64,000 nucleotides of DNA from Solea solea (GCF_958295425.1 NC_081150.1:6819001-6883000), one strand, 5' to 3'. Positions 46,861-64,000 are shown, counted from the stretch's first letter. Notes: generated by a model not told the origin, from the letters alone. Numbers and translations are program-made.

Positions 46861-49800
46861 ACCCCAGCCCCACCCCAATCCTCTTGGAAATGTTAGCAAT
46901 GATCTGGGCCCCCAGCTTCATCTACTTAATGTTGAAATGAAGGAGGTGGATGAACTCAGCCTCCAAATTGGATTTGTTTAATCTGCATCAAGTTTGAACA
47001 TCCTGTGTAAACACAAGCGTGTGCAGATGCCGGAAACACCACGGCTGGAAACATAAATGCACATGGTTGACTTTGGCAGAAAATCAGAAGAGTAGAAAAG
47101 GTCTGGAGAGCTTCCATTGTTACTGGAGGGTCATAGGCTACTTATCTGGGGTACAAATTAGTACATTAAATTGGTGTGATTGACTTATGGGTGACTCAGT
47201 GATAAACAGAGTTTCAATTTTGTCTATAATTATAGAAATAATTTCAACCATTGTTTATAATCTTTACACTAAATTCTACTTGAGAATGATGTGGAAGTAG
47301 AATAGAATGAACACAAACATCATTAAGAGTTCATGTGTTCTTGTTAAGCAAACCTTTTGTCGGACTCCCATTTCCTTAATGGCTTTGCAGCCGCATCGCT
47401 CCTCCATGTTAAGTCACCAATCATTGGCAACCAACATAATATGCTTTGCCTTGTTTTCCTCTGTGATAAGTAAGAATATGACTTTGCCCTGATATGATTT
47501 ATTTGCTTAACAGCAAATACTGCACCACTTCAAGCCCAACTCATTAGGGAGTGTGTTTTGGGGAGGGGGTAGGGGCATGAAGGTCACTATAGGTTAATTC
47601 CATTCGCAATGCCTCCTTGAAACAGCTTGACAGCATGTCTCCTTTTCTCAGAGATTGGATGAGTTCTTGGCTATCAGACTGGCCTGATGACAGCATGTGA
47701 AAGATTAGGTCTCATGCTCACACAGATACATTTTCCTCCTCCTCTTCCTGCATATGTTTTGTGTTCATTATGTTGAAGATTTGCACATTGGGTATACATG
47801 TGTTTATCATAAATTAAATGTATTCAATATAGTAATGTTGTAACTGCTAAAGCATTTGTGGTATTATGTTAGCCAGAACAAAGGCAATTCCGCTAAACCG
47901 AGTTCTAAACCTAATTTGGATGTTTTGACAGTTTCACTGTTGTATGTGATTTGTTATGTCCGATGTCTGTCTGGGCTGATAAGTGATTGTGCTGTCCTTG
48001 TTCCTGCTGTGGTCTTTTATTGTTTTCATTGGCATAAGCTACTGCTTTATGACTTATCACAGTACTACACCTTGATCTTGAAGGAATCAAAGAGAGCAAA
48101 GGGGATGAATGAAAGAAAAGCAGAAGAGATGAGTGAGACAAAAGAGTGACCACAGTGTGGTGAAGACATAACAGCTAAAAAAGAAAGAATGTGGAAAAAG
48201 AGAGGAAGAATGAAAAATAAGAATGAAAGGAAGAAAAAAAGAAAACAAAGACAGGTGAGAAAGCGTGAGATGAGGGCCATTCATAAGCAGACTTCTCCAA
48301 GGGATCTTGGGCCAGCACACCTGCTACTATTCACTTCAGAGGAAATAGACACTCTGTGGAAGAGAGGCTCTTGGCCTCGGGACAAAACCGCTGCAGCGCC
48401 AAATTAGAAACAGGAAGGACTGTGGCTAAGACTCAGATTAAAAACGCACTCCCCACATGGACTCAATATACTGCAGCCCTGATCCCACTCTGGAAACCCA
48501 AAACCCAACAGCACTATTTTATGTCCCAGTCAACAGAACGCCCGCTGTTTGCACAGTGACAGTACTCAGATTCAGTCAACCCCTGAATGTTGGTAAACTG
48601 TGGCTCTCTAAATGCTGCCCATTCTAATGAGAAAAATACATTTCTAAGTACACTTGATCAATTTCTGAAGTCATGACTGTAATAACAGTGCATCACAACT
48701 GAATTTTCCCCCAAGACTGCTTTGTTGTAAACAGGCATCAGGCATGTATGAGTCCTGTCATGAGGAAATTATCTGGATTTCAAAGAAAACCAGATTGGGC
48801 CTGAGTCTTTCTTTTCTCCTGCACTGGCCTCGCTCTGGTCTGTACCATCTATCAGCATCAGTGCCAGATGGATGTGACGCACACACCAAAATAGAGGACA
48901 CAGTGCTAAATTTCCCACAGATTACCATTACAGCAGCTAATGTTGTCAACAGGCAGTGAGCAAGCAGCTAATGATCTATAACCCACTCTATAAAGGAGTG
49001 AAAGTACCAGAAAAGGAAATTACTTTTGATCTATGGCTGCTGCCTTCCTGGTGTGACCTTTGACCTCTAACAGGTTTCTCCTCTACTGACTGGACCTGTA
49101 AGGCATTTCCTGTACATACTCATTCAATCTGAGGGAGAAAAGAGCAAAAAAAATGGTTTGGTTAAAACAAATTCACTTCTTGTGGCCCAGGATAAGGGAA
49201 AAAAGTATGCACTCATTCTCATACAATATTTCCATTTACTCATGGGTCTGTCCAAGTAGTGTGTTCCCCTCGATCTATCATTTTCATTGCGGTCACCAAT
49301 GGTAAAAAAAAAGAAAGCCTACTGTAATTATTCCTACAGATCTGGGGGACATGTAGAGGTTGTTTCTCCTCACTGGAAAACAGAACTACTCCTTTTTCAT
49401 AAAGGTCAAGTTTTCATTACATGAAGCTCAGTAAGGAATGACAGTAGGATTCCCTACAAGTAATTGAATCCTCAGACACAAGGAGGCAACAAAAGGATAC
49501 ATTTGCATCTTATTGAGGAAACGAAGGAGAAATCCCACTATAGGGATGAGTCTGTGTTTCATCTACCACTGTCTTCTTCCTCTCCTGCCTGTTTGATGTG
49601 CCTTTCTTCTTTGCAAAGACTTTGGATCATAGAGGAGGTCACCACAACATCTATGAATGACCACATTCACTGCACTTGCACTGAATGATGTCTGTGCCAG
49701 GCATGTTGATGGATGTACACACATAAACAAACACATATGTGCATTATGCCAGATGGCGAGTGTGTTCAATAGTGCGACTCCAAGAGGAAAACCTGCCATG

Positions 49801-50878
49801 ACATCACCCAGGAGAGTGCAGGTGCAGGGCTGGGACAGGAAGTGAGTCACAGGAAGCTTGGTGAGGCAGTCTTTGCCATGCCACTGACAGGCTGTGGGAG
49901 AGCAGGGTGAAGGAGTGTGAGTTACACCCCGTAGCAGAGCTGGCTTGGACCCTCAGGTTGTGGACCTGCTCTTTACATAAACAGACTTCTCTCTTCTCCC
50001 TATGCAATCGGGTTGACGAAGACTCTTTTGAAAGTGTTGTGTATGGAAAATAGTTTTTCCCATGCACCATGATTACACAAGTAGTGTCACAAAAAATAAT
50101 ACGTGGTATTTTACTTTCCGGCACCCTTGAAGGAAATGTATTCTGCATTTCTGTTCTTTTTGTTGTACAGAGCAAGCATGCATGCTGCAACTAATCAGTG
50201 AGTTTAAATTGAGCATTGTTTTAGAAATGTGTGTACTTTATTCAGTGTATGCCCACCACATTATACAAAACGGCAATGAGAATAAAACTAAGCATGTGGT
50301 TACAGGCTTTTGTTAGAGATTGTTTACATGTTGGACATCTAGTGTTGGTAAACAATACACTTGAACATTCCAACCTGCGCCGCTCCAGCATTGAGATGAG
50401 TGACAGATGTACTGTAATGTGATGGATGGATGGATGAACAAACAGACGGATGGTGCGTGTGTCCTTGACAATGGCACATCAGTTCTTTATACAAAGCTTA
50501 TTACACTAATGAGAAAAGTATGGGGAATGGTTTTGTCCCATACCACCCAGGGATGGAGAGCCTGTTTTCCCTGGTGCACTGCATCTGGAAGCAGCCTCCT
50601 GGTAATCTGCTCTAAGTACAAAAGGTTCAGCACCAGCTTGTTTTCATAGACCACCAAGTGAGACCCTCAACTGCGTCACAGGTCTGTGTTCATATCTAAA
50701 GATCAACTGATGCTTGGAAGAGTGGGTTCTGTAGCACCCCAATGTTGTGCTATGATACTTTGCTACTGTTACAAGGATATATGCGGTATAGTTGGTCAAC
50801 CTAATGTGGAGACATTTACTTTAATTAAAAGTCTATACATTATATGTACCTTTTATCCTTTGAGGATCAACACGAGCT

Positions 50879-51115
50879 GGAGAGGCGGGTTACACTGCAA
50901 GCAGGCCACCAGACTATTGCAACAGGATCAACTTACAGAGATAAACAATAATTTATACAATTATATTCACACCTACGGACAATTAAGTGTCCCCAATTAA
51001 CCTAACTCCTATCCCACATGCCTTTGAACTGTTGGAGGAACAAGTAAACTAAATTGAGATTTGAACCAAGAACCCTTCCTTGCTGTGATACAACAGTGCT
51101 AATTACTCCACTCTC
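50879..51115 (+). mobile_element. Dispersed fish repeat (LINE-like), copy 2, more decayed
   Basis: Shares, in order, the CCACCAGACTATTGCAACAGG block, TTCACACCTACGGACAATTA, AGTGTCCCCAATTAACCTAA and GGAGGAA with the copy at 40.69 kb, in the same orientation. Insertions and substitutions show that it is older. Confidence 0.5.
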
Positions 51116-54100
51116 ATCCTGCCCTATAATAAAAAGCTCTGTAAGTTTCAACATTTTACACTTACAGCAAATAATTACATAAACATAGATGCATGTTCAG
51201 AATTGAAAATATTTGATAAAATACATAATGTAAAAACACAGTTTTAAGTCATATGCATTATAATTTCTGTCATGACAGATGTAGAAACTTTTGTGTTTGT
51301 GCGTGTTATATTTCAGCTACTATCTGTCATCAGACAACATAAACGAGGGCTGTGAACATTGCTGATTCGAAGTTGTATGCATAGTAATGGATGAGATTTA
51401 CTGTGTCAGGGATTGACATTTATTTAACAGGCATGCTGGGGGACGTCATGTAGCTCCCTTTGATTGATCTCTTCACTTCCTGCGACAAAGATGGAGGCCG
51501 CTCCCGTAACCACACAGCCCCTTTCAAGCTCAGGGTGCAGAAGACGCCCTTCGGCAATGTTCCAGGATCAGTTTAGTTCACCCTTCCCCCCAGACCTAAC
51601 TGTAACCATCAGAGGAGTAAATGTGACACTGACCTTAGATCAGTGTCTGGAGGCAAATCCATCCTCAAGCCTGTTTTAGAAAGCCCATATGTGGTCCACA
51701 TGGAACTCCTTCCTGTATCCTCTGTGGAAATGTGTTAGTCCACAAAGTGCAAGGTACACATCCTGAAATCTGTTAGTATTTGAACACAGAATAACAGTAT
51801 TCTCTCACTGTATTTCACATTATTTATGGTAATTGAAACAGTGGGAGAGAAGGGGACAGCAAGAGAACTGTGTCAAATTATCCAGAGAAATGTGAATTCT
51901 TGGATGAGATATGAACATCTCTGATGTTATGAGGTTGTCCCCCTGTTGCTGCCCCCCCATCATCCATTGATAAAAACTCTTTGGCCCAAGTTCTTGTTCA
52001 TCCTCTAAGATTTCATTGACTTGTTCTTATAATGGAAGACAGCCTTTTAACTCTTACACATCTTAACAGCAAGATGATTCTGCTGTGAATATAAGGCTGT
52101 ATAATGGTCTCTTCCATTGAGGCTGAGCCAGAGGTAATGATTTCAACATGTCACTCCACGCCAACTCCACTTTGATTGCATGGATAATTAGTTCTTGCAG
52201 AACATATTTGAAACCAAGTTAGTAATTGTTTTTGGTAGTGTTCCTGCATGTCCTTTGTAATATGAATGTGCTAATATTCAAAAAGTCGCAATGACTACAT
52301 ATGTTTCTGATGTATGCTGTAATTCATATGTATTTGTACTCGCAGACATATGCACTTGGAAGAATGACTAGCTAAAAGTACTATCGACTTTGCAGTCATT
52401 CTGGAAAAGTTATTTCCATATTTGCTCTGCTCCTGAATCTGTGGACGCCCGTATGTTTGATGTGTTCAGAGCTGCAGCACAGATGCCACAGTCATAGCTA
52501 TGCTGGACGTCATCTCACTAGCTGTTCTCGGAATACAGAAAAAACACCATGTGCACCACCTCTAAAATTAGTGTGTGCCGCACATGAAGGAGAAAAGCTC
52601 CAAAGTTAGAAAAGTGGCCCCTGTTCCTCTCAACTTTTCTACATTTCATGTCCCACCTTGGCACAGAACAAGTTGAGATCTCCCATGGCGACTGTGTCCT
52701 TTGTTTCATCAAAGATACACGGAATGCCACATACTTTCCAATTCTGGGCCAGCCAGAAATCTGGAATTTTGATTTTACAACCCTTATGATTTGGGTTGTT
52801 TGGAACTGCAGATAGTTTTTGTGTGGTTTTCAGCACACCAAACAAAACAAATGCGCCTTGCCACGCTAGTAGGTCCCAGCTTCCAGTGTTATGCTCATCA
52901 GTTGTGCGGCTGCTCTGTTGTGTGTTTGTGCGTAAACAAAGGCAGAGAAGGACACCTTTAACTGATTTACCAGATGTTCATGGGGAAGGAAGGGGGAAAT
53001 CTGTTTTCAGAGAGAGACTTTGCAGAGGTCTGTGTAGCAGGTGAAGCGAATCTTGCCAAGAACACATATCTCTCAATTAGACATTTATAGCTACACCATG
53101 GAGCACACTGTCACATGCAGACTAATATTTTTGAAGTTTTGAAAATTTCATGACTTCAAATTGTTGTTGTTTTTTGCCCAATCTATTTTGTGCTCAATTT
53201 GGATAAACACAATGGATCCTGAAATACAAACATGCTCTCATTCCCAACCAGTGGCTAACCACACTTGAAGCCAATAGTCTGTGCTGACGTGATGAGCCTG
53301 GAAGTCAGTCAGTAATGGTGGAAATAATAGGTCCTTATTACTTTGACCCCTGACCCCTGTTCTTACTGAGAAGTTTAGGAGTGGTCCCAGAGGAGCTGTC
53401 TGATAATAATGTGGCTCTAAAAAAAGAGGAGGAACATTGGCCAACTAAGTTTAGCTGGTATGGGGTGCAGGAGGGACATTTCAGCAGAGCTACCCATGTG
53501 TCACCCTCCCTGCCAGCAGTATTTCCATCCAACCCAATGAAAGGTTTATGGACTGGAACTATAAAGGAAAACCGCTAAATCTAACACTTTTTAATGCAAA
53601 AATATCCCCCCATCCCTTTAATAAAACTCTTGGCAGAAGTTTTTGGGGTTATGTTGTTTTTTTTTTATTGTTGATTTTATCAAATGTTAATTAAGTGTGC
53701 CAGAAGTGACTTCCTCTTGAAGTCCATTAAAATGGTAGTGCTACTGACAAAGGTATGTGCAGCCCATGTGAGGGGTTGTGGTATAGTGGGAGCCACAGAG
53801 GAGAAATGGACACCAGATGGGACCGAGGGGGGTGGAGATGCAAGGTAGAATAAAATAACACATGCAGAAGATTGAAAACGAACTGTGGTAGGAGAGGAGG
53901 AGGTGCATCTGTGTGTGGTTTGTGTGTGTGTGTTTTTGGGAGAGTATAAAATAATTGGATAGTTGCATCATCTCGAGTAAACCAGTGCTGTACACCCATG
54001 GAGGATAAGAATGAGTAAACAGACATGACCTGAGGCGCATGAAAAAAATGGGACATTTCAGTGATTTTACTGCCCATGAATAAAGTCTCATGACTCCTTC

Positions 54101-55514
54101 TAAATGTTTTGATTTACATTTCCTATATAAGTAACAAGCTCATCTTTGTTCAATGCACATTTGTTTTTTGAAGAGAAAAAGCCCACCAGGAAACCCTTGA
54201 ATAGATGATTGAAAAAACAACCATGTTGGTTTTCCATGCAAGCGTATGCATGTGTCTGAGATTGAAAACCAACATTCCACGGTCCCAATGCGCTCACATA
54301 AAAAACATTCTATTTAGAGCATTTTGAGCTGCCTTGTGATCCCTCCAAACTCTTTCTAATGCAAACACAGCAGAAAATGCAGTCAGTTGAAGTCCGCAGA
54401 AGTCTCCCTCTGTTTCTCTGCTCCCTTTCATTATCTCATCTGCTATTGTGACTATGCTATAAAATGTAATTTGTCTTACCAAACGCAGTTTTAGTCGGTT
54501 CAGGTTTGATTGACCTGCTATATTGTTTCCACTGAAAATATTGTATAATGACATATTGACTCAGGTGCTCATACTTTGAACTGTCTTATCGCAACATATG
54601 GTATGTTTTGTATTTGCCAGGCAGCCATCCATCCCCACTGTCTTATTGAATAAAACATGACTGCTGGGCTGTTTTTGGTGTCAGTGTGTGGTAAAGTTTC
54701 TTTTGCACTTCATTATCTGCAGCTGCTGGGTTGTTTTATGACATGTACCTGGACTTTTCTTCCCTCCAAAGCTAAAACACATCAATGCCTTATGACTCAC
54801 TGACGACAAAGGAAGGCAGCCAAACTCTGAAGTGGGGCAGAATTTGTCTGAGCGTGTGCAGTGTGTGGACAGGTGCAGGTGTGTGTTTGTTTGTCTTTAA
54901 TAATTAAAGTGCCAGTGGGCTGTGTTCTTGCTGAGGGCCTGTTGTCTGTCTGGCATAGTTAGCAATTTTTCATTCTCAAGTCGCATGAAAAATAAACCTG
55001 GTGCCCTGTCGGACCTTCCTCAGCAGCGCTGCAGATTCACTTTTGTAATGTTGTTTAAGGACTGAAAAAACAAGCAAGCCATTGGAAGTGCCTGCATGGA
55101 TCTTTGCAGTGACATGTAATGCAGGAAAACATGCTCTGCTGTTTTTCTAATCCTCCCATGGGAGTCTATCACAGTTGTGGGCTTATAACGTGTCACTCCC
55201 GTCCCATGACCCTACACCCTTCTACAGTTCATTACATCAGTGGCACCCTGACCCGGCCCTGTCACTTTCCTCTCTACACTTCGATTGTTGTTGGTTTCCA
55301 ATTACATTTACCAAATGTGTTTAATGCTTGGGTTGCAGTCAGTGTAGTGTGAGCTTATTGGCATGTGTTTTATTTTTGCAGCTAATTTCTGTCAGAATAT
55401 AAAACATTGTCATTCATGTCAGCCGTGCATGTCGAAACATCAACAGTGAGTGGTTCAGTGTAACTGATGTTGGAAAATTGGAATGACCATGTTTTTTTTC
55501 ATGATAAATACACA
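51116..55514. other. Gene-poor interval 3' of bmp2
   Basis: Non-coding, moderately AT-rich. The stretch 54.5-55.35 kb and parts of 52.1-52.5 kb are complex and could hold bmp2 downstream elements. No gene is supported. Confidence 0.5.
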
Positions 55515-55840
55515 TTTATTTACAAATAAAGTGGTTATAATAGAAATAAATACAAAATAAAAATCTGAGCATTATACTTCATGTGGCATTGCACCCATTT
55601 CGAAATGTACATCAGAAATACATTTTCAAAACCAGTAAAGGAATATTCCTCTGATTAAAATATTTATTTTTCCCAACTTTATGTAGACATAAATATATTC
55701 ATATATAGTTTTTTCTTCTTCCACAATAGCTCTGTTTGTCTATCTTTTATATAAATAAAAGTCTTCATTGGGAAACCAGGTGTACATGACAACCTTTCAG
55801 TCTTTCTTTCCCACTGTCTTTCTATCAGTACCACTGTTGC
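55515..55840 (-). other. bmp2 3' UTR
   Basis: The - strand downstream of the stop is AU-rich, with a run of ATATATGAATATATTTATG around 55685-55710. AATAAA signals lie at 55663-55668 and 55515-55520. Vertebrate BMP2 3' UTRs are known for conserved AU-rich post-transcriptional control elements. Which signal is used is not known. Confidence 0.5.
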
Positions 55841-60249
<4,409 letters not shown>

Positions 60250-60473
60250 GATCAGTCAGTCCCTGTGGAGAAAGTTGGTGTCTGTCAATACTCTGGCGCT
60301 AAGGTAGTGACATGAGGTAGACGCAGCAAGGGGCTTCACTGCAGCGTTGCCCAAACAGTGTGTGATCTCTCCATACAGTAGGAATGATTGAGGGAGAACA
60401 GGTTAAAAAGGGAAGACACCTCTTCACTTTGAAGTGGAACAAAAAAGGGGGCTATGCGCCGCAAGCCCCTCGG

Positions 60474-60480
60474 CTATATA
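60474..60480 (-). promoter_or_regulatory. TATA-like box inside bmp2 intron 1
   Basis: TATATAG on the - strand in a CG-rich setting (GCGCTATATAGCC), 225 bp before the bmp2 start codon. A start about 30 bp downstream would give an unspliced leader of about 190-200 nt, so this could be an alternative promoter. Confidence 0.35.
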
Positions 60481-61154
60481 GCGCGGCTGAGGGAAACAGG
60501 AGATTGATCTTAACATGAACAGAAACATGAAAATATTACGGTGTAGGAGATGAACAGAAATGGGGTGACGACAAATTAAATCACTTAGAAAAAACAAAAC
60601 AAGTGATGTTTTGTGAAATTATATGAATCAAGGAGAAATTCACGTCTGCATAGCTCCGAAGATCACAAGAAGCATCAAAGAATGTAATGAGAAAAGAGCT
60701 GGAATATAGAGCAGCAGGAGAAGCACACAGACGGTGCTGCAAGCCTGTATTTGCAGAGGCTTTGACGGTCATGTATAATCATAAGGGATAGAGTTACTTC
60801 AAGAGGCTCGCAGGTGTTAGATCTGACGTGCGTACCAGGGCCAGATGTAGCCCGGGACAGTAACATCAAAAACTAAGTATCATCTGAGCAACACAGTCTC
60901 AAAATGAACAACTTTTATTCTACTTCATTTTACTGTTCACGGTGTTTCCCCGCTCGTTCAAAAATGAGAACGTTTTAACTTTTACGCAAACAAACAATGC
61001 GCCATAAAGTTGGAGAACTGGTGATTCGCAGCGTTAAAATAACACTTTCCACATCAGACAAGTTATTTCACACCTGATGACATTAGGATTGAGAATTGTT
61101 TTCTCAGGCATAGTTCCATAACTTAAATCAAACAACCATGTCGCCTTATTATAC

Positions 61155-61370
61155 CTGACGAGGAAGCGCTGTGTCTGGTCGTCGTTCCACCTTTGGGCTC
61201 CGATAAATTCCACATTAATTCGTGTTTAATCCACGCTGCTTCTTCTTGTGGGACCAGAGACAGTCCAAGCTCCTCGCCGATCGCTTCTCGCACATATTCT
61301 CACCAGCTGCAGTTCGGGTTAGAGGTCTTGGTCAGCGCGGAAAAGAAAAAAAAAAGTTAAGTCTATGAGG
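61155..61370 (-). other. bmp2 non-coding first exon (upstream edge approximate)
   Basis: On the - strand CCTCGTCAG|GTATAATA is a donor at 61155/61154. It pairs with the acceptor TTTCTCCACAG|GGACTG at 60263/60262, 13 bp before the start codon. Vertebrate BMP2 genes have such a non-coding exon 1. The exon region is C/G-rich with several CpGs. Confidence 0.55.
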
Positions 61371-61559
61371 AAGCAGGCTCGTGAAGGCAGGACCGATCTA
61401 AGTATAAAGCATCTTGGCTGAACATCTTCAAACGAGAACAATTCTCTCAGACCCAAAGTTGAGCGGCACTGGCTTAATTTCTGGAGAGAAAAGCGCACTT
61501 CAAGTGTCGCTCCTCCGATTCAGGGAGCGCGTCAGCTCTCCTCCTTGCGCCACAGTGTA

Positions 61560-61680
61560 GTGGTTCAATTGATTGGTGCTTTCTCTTCCCCCAGCGACTC
61601 TTTTTGTCCTACAGTGATGTCACCAAGGGGCTGTCAATCATTCGTCTACTATAAAACACCTCCTGCGGACCACTAACCGG
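61560..61680 (-). promoter_or_regulatory. bmp2 upstream promoter element cluster
   Basis: On the - strand this block carries TGATTGACAG (61631-61640), the canonical PBX-MEIS/PREP composite site, a CRE-like TGACATCA (near 61615-61622) and a CCAAT box (61572-61576). It lies 200-500 bp upstream of the inferred bmp2 exon 1. Use in vivo is inference. Confidence 0.4.
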
Positions 61681-62265
61681 GAGGCAGCAGACTTTTTTCA
61701 TGTCTAAATGAGCGCACATTAGAGCCACAATAACTAATTTTGATATTCCGCATGAATAAACCATTACTGATCCATATACACCAAAGTCCATTTATTAATG
61801 TCTAAAAAGCTTGGGACCCCTTCACACTTTAAGAACCATTAGTTGAGGAAAAAAACATTGAGTTTCTCTGGCATCTGCACATATACTGGAAATTTACACC
61901 ATAAAAATAGTTGTTAAGTCAACAGTTAAAACCATACTGTTGCTTTTAGTTGTGTGTGTTTTTCTATGCATAGAAATAGCAATCACCTGTTTGCTTTATG
62001 CTTTTAAATAACATGAAAATAGCTTGTTATACGGTCCCTCTTTAAATATGATATAATATCCCTGTGTATATGACTGCACTGAGCAAAAAAACATGTCAGC
62101 CCATATGGTTTTTCTTATAATTAACTGAGCGATGTTAATAACAGGATCAAACACGTTGACGTTTTTGGAATAACGCTAATACATAATGACATCACAGTGT
62201 GTTGTTTTTGTGGTTTTATTTCAGACTCTGCAGAGGAACCATCACATCCTCCTGTTGAAATTCAC

Positions 62266-62267
<2 letters not shown>

Positions 62268-62340
<73 letters not shown>
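62268..62340. repeat. (TG)n(GA)n compound microsatellite
   Basis: About 30 TG units followed by seven GA units, roughly 1 kb upstream of bmp2 exon 1. Confidence 0.95.
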
Positions 62341-63601
62341 CATCAAAGTTGATTTATTCACACTTCCTCCTGCCTGACTTCATCTTTTCATTTCATTCCA
62401 AATCACAGCACTTTATCAATATACAGTATCAGTGGCAGATTTTGGCAGCATTTATTGGTGTCTTATATCTACAGTACTGTTTGAGAGCAAAGTGAGAGAC
62501 TTGTCAACAGGAACCTCATCAATTTCCTGGGAAGGCAATGTTTCGTTTCTCTTACTTTGGTAAAAACTTTTTTATGATCATGTCTCAGAATCACGTCTTA
62601 AAGAAGCTGCTCAGTCACTTAAAAAATGGCGTATGTGCCTCATCTTTTTTCCTTTTTTAAGGGTGGTAAAATATTTTACATCTACTGTGTTGAAATGTTC
62701 ATCCAAGCCTGGGAGAGTCCCTGCTGCATTTGTACACTACAGACTGGGCGAGGGAAACTTTGCTGTGTTGTTTTTAGCCTGTGGGGTGTATTCTAAAGCA
62801 TTAATGGTTGGGTCATCTCCATAAGAAAAAGCCCCCTCTGATTCCCTCTAGTGACTTCCATTAGGTGATGATGGGTTAGGGTTCGGGGCAGGCGGCTGTG
62901 TTTTGGGCAAAGCACTGGGACTGTTTTCTTTGCAGAGATGGCAATAGATTAAATCCCACAGAGATCACAAGATATCTTTGTTTCCTTTCAGGGCAATAAC
63001 ATTTTATGAGGGATAATCCCAGATCATCCACTTAGCAATTAAAATACAGAGAGGCCCAAAGGTACATGCCGTTACTTGGCTGGCAGTGTCCACTGTTTCT
63101 TGACCTTCCCTTTGCTGCATGTATGCACGTTTGATTGTATACAGTTCTGGTGAATCTGTTCAATTAAACACGACTTATGATGTCCTATTATTTATATCTT
63201 CTTATTCACTCCACCTTATGGAATCATGCATGTCTCTCCCTCATTCATAAAGTCAGGGTGTGGGAGCACATGTTAATTAAATCATACATGCTTAGATTTG
63301 TTCTATTGTCTTGTTAATCTGTTGGCAGTGATAGTTGAGTTTCTTCTGTTGCCAAAACACTCTTCACTGAACCTAGTGCTCTAAACTCAAACGTAGGTAA
63401 AAAGCTGCTTGGTTTTCAGATGCTGTAGATTGGGGTAAAAGCCCTCACACAGTTTGTTCTGCTATCTTTAATAACCCCAGTGAGAGGATTAGAAAGAGAA
63501 GGCCTTATGTGATGCTTTCTCTTGTGTTATTCCCCCTGTATAGACAGTGTGTGTGATTTTAATGAGTGGGTATGGTGGGTTTTGTTCTGTACATGCTCAC
63601 T

Positions 63602-63603
<2 letters not shown>

Positions 63604-63643
<40 letters not shown>
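63604..63643. repeat. (GT)20 microsatellite
   Basis: Uninterrupted GT repeat upstream of bmp2. Confidence 0.95.
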
Positions 63644-63644
<1 letters not shown>

Positions 63645-64000
63645 CTGTGTGCCTTGGCACAGGTTGTGTCAGAGCAGCACTGAGGAATGTATCCAGCTAA
63701 GGCTGTTGAGGGACTTGATCAGTGATGGCTCGAATGGTTTGAGAAGATCATGCGGCTTTGATACTGTGTATATCATTGTTTTGAGCCAGATATATCATGC
63801 TTATCTAATCGCTGCCGCTGATCCAATTATATGCTGATTGAAAGGACAACACCACAGAGCGAAATCCTGGCAGCGCAAGGAGGCAGGTAGAGATATGCTA
63901 TCAGAAACAGAAATGAACGACCTACTGAGGGGGGCTCTGTGACCTAAAATGTGACCCTGCCAGACACTGTCAACACAGTGCGACCACCACCGTCACTAGC

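Larger units (their letters stand above)
41011..50878. other. Gene-poor interval, middle part
   Basis: Contains an A-run plus (TA)n tract (41314-41408) and a 20-bp C homopolymer (46841-46860). A purine-rich GAAAGA stretch lies around 48090-48250, and complex blocks near 42.2, 43.6-43.9, 44.4-44.9 and 45.4-46.1 kb. No exon with splice and coding support was found. Confidence 0.5.
61681..64000. other. bmp2 upstream flank
   Basis: Apart from the two TG tracts, AT-rich DNA without a supported gene. All open frames here are short or run through the TG repeats. Confidence 0.5.

Noticed and set aside
62186..62495. Frames encoding alternating Cys-Val
   Set aside because: Translation of the TG microsatellite.

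Overview
The window is vertebrate nuclear DNA, almost certainly from a teleost fish. Genes are split by GT-AG introns, coding exons are short and widely spaced, and the rest is AT-rich DNA full of microsatellites, MITE-like elements and a tRNA-derived SINE. I reconstructed four protein-coding genes exon by exon, and every exon junction keeps the reading frame: chgb (+, 11450-16271, 795 aa), trmt6 (-, 16983-21851, 468 aa), fermt1 (-, 24209-30872 plus an upstream non-coding exon, 664 aa) and a bmp2 gene, probably the bmp2b co-ortholog (-, 55841-60249 plus a non-coding first exon near 61.2 kb, 422 aa). The gene set matches the human 20p12 neighbourhood CHGB-TRMT6-...-FERMT1-BMP2.

Layout. 1-11.4 kb: no recognised gene. 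It holds a cluster of MITE-like elements (1.7-3.7 kb), an orphan CCAAT/CRE promoter-like block with a splice donor (5.5-5.76 kb), a SINE (about 8.0 kb) and a second MITE type (8.25-8.75 kb). 11.4-16.6 kb: chgb, whose large exon 4 carries a young tandem array of a 132-bp coding unit. 16.6-21.9 kb: trmt6, convergent with chgb; their poly(A) signals lie about 40 bp apart. 21.9-24.2 kb: short intergenic spacer; human MCM8, CRLS1 and LRRN4 are not here. 24.2-32.5 kb: fermt1. 33-55.5 kb: a gene-poor stretch with dispersed repeats and a few blocks that look like non-coding regulatory DNA. 55.5-61.5 kb: bmp2 in its usual three-exon form. 61.5-64 kb: bmp2 upstream DNA with a PBX-MEIS type site and two long TG tracts.

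The four genes do not form a pathway. chgb encodes a secretory-granule granin, trmt6 the non-catalytic subunit of the tRNA m1A58 methyltransferase, fermt1 the integrin activator kindlin-1, and bmp2 a TGF-beta family morphogen. Their proximity is conserved synteny. The most notable points are the expanded chgb repeat with many dibasic sites, a Gln-to-Leu change at the integrin-binding Gln-Trp pair of kindlin-1, the orientation of bmp2 relative to fermt1 (opposite to human, with a far shorter spacer), and the MITE families, one copy of which ends 20 bp from a trmt6 splice donor. I did not find a clearly novel multi-gene system.
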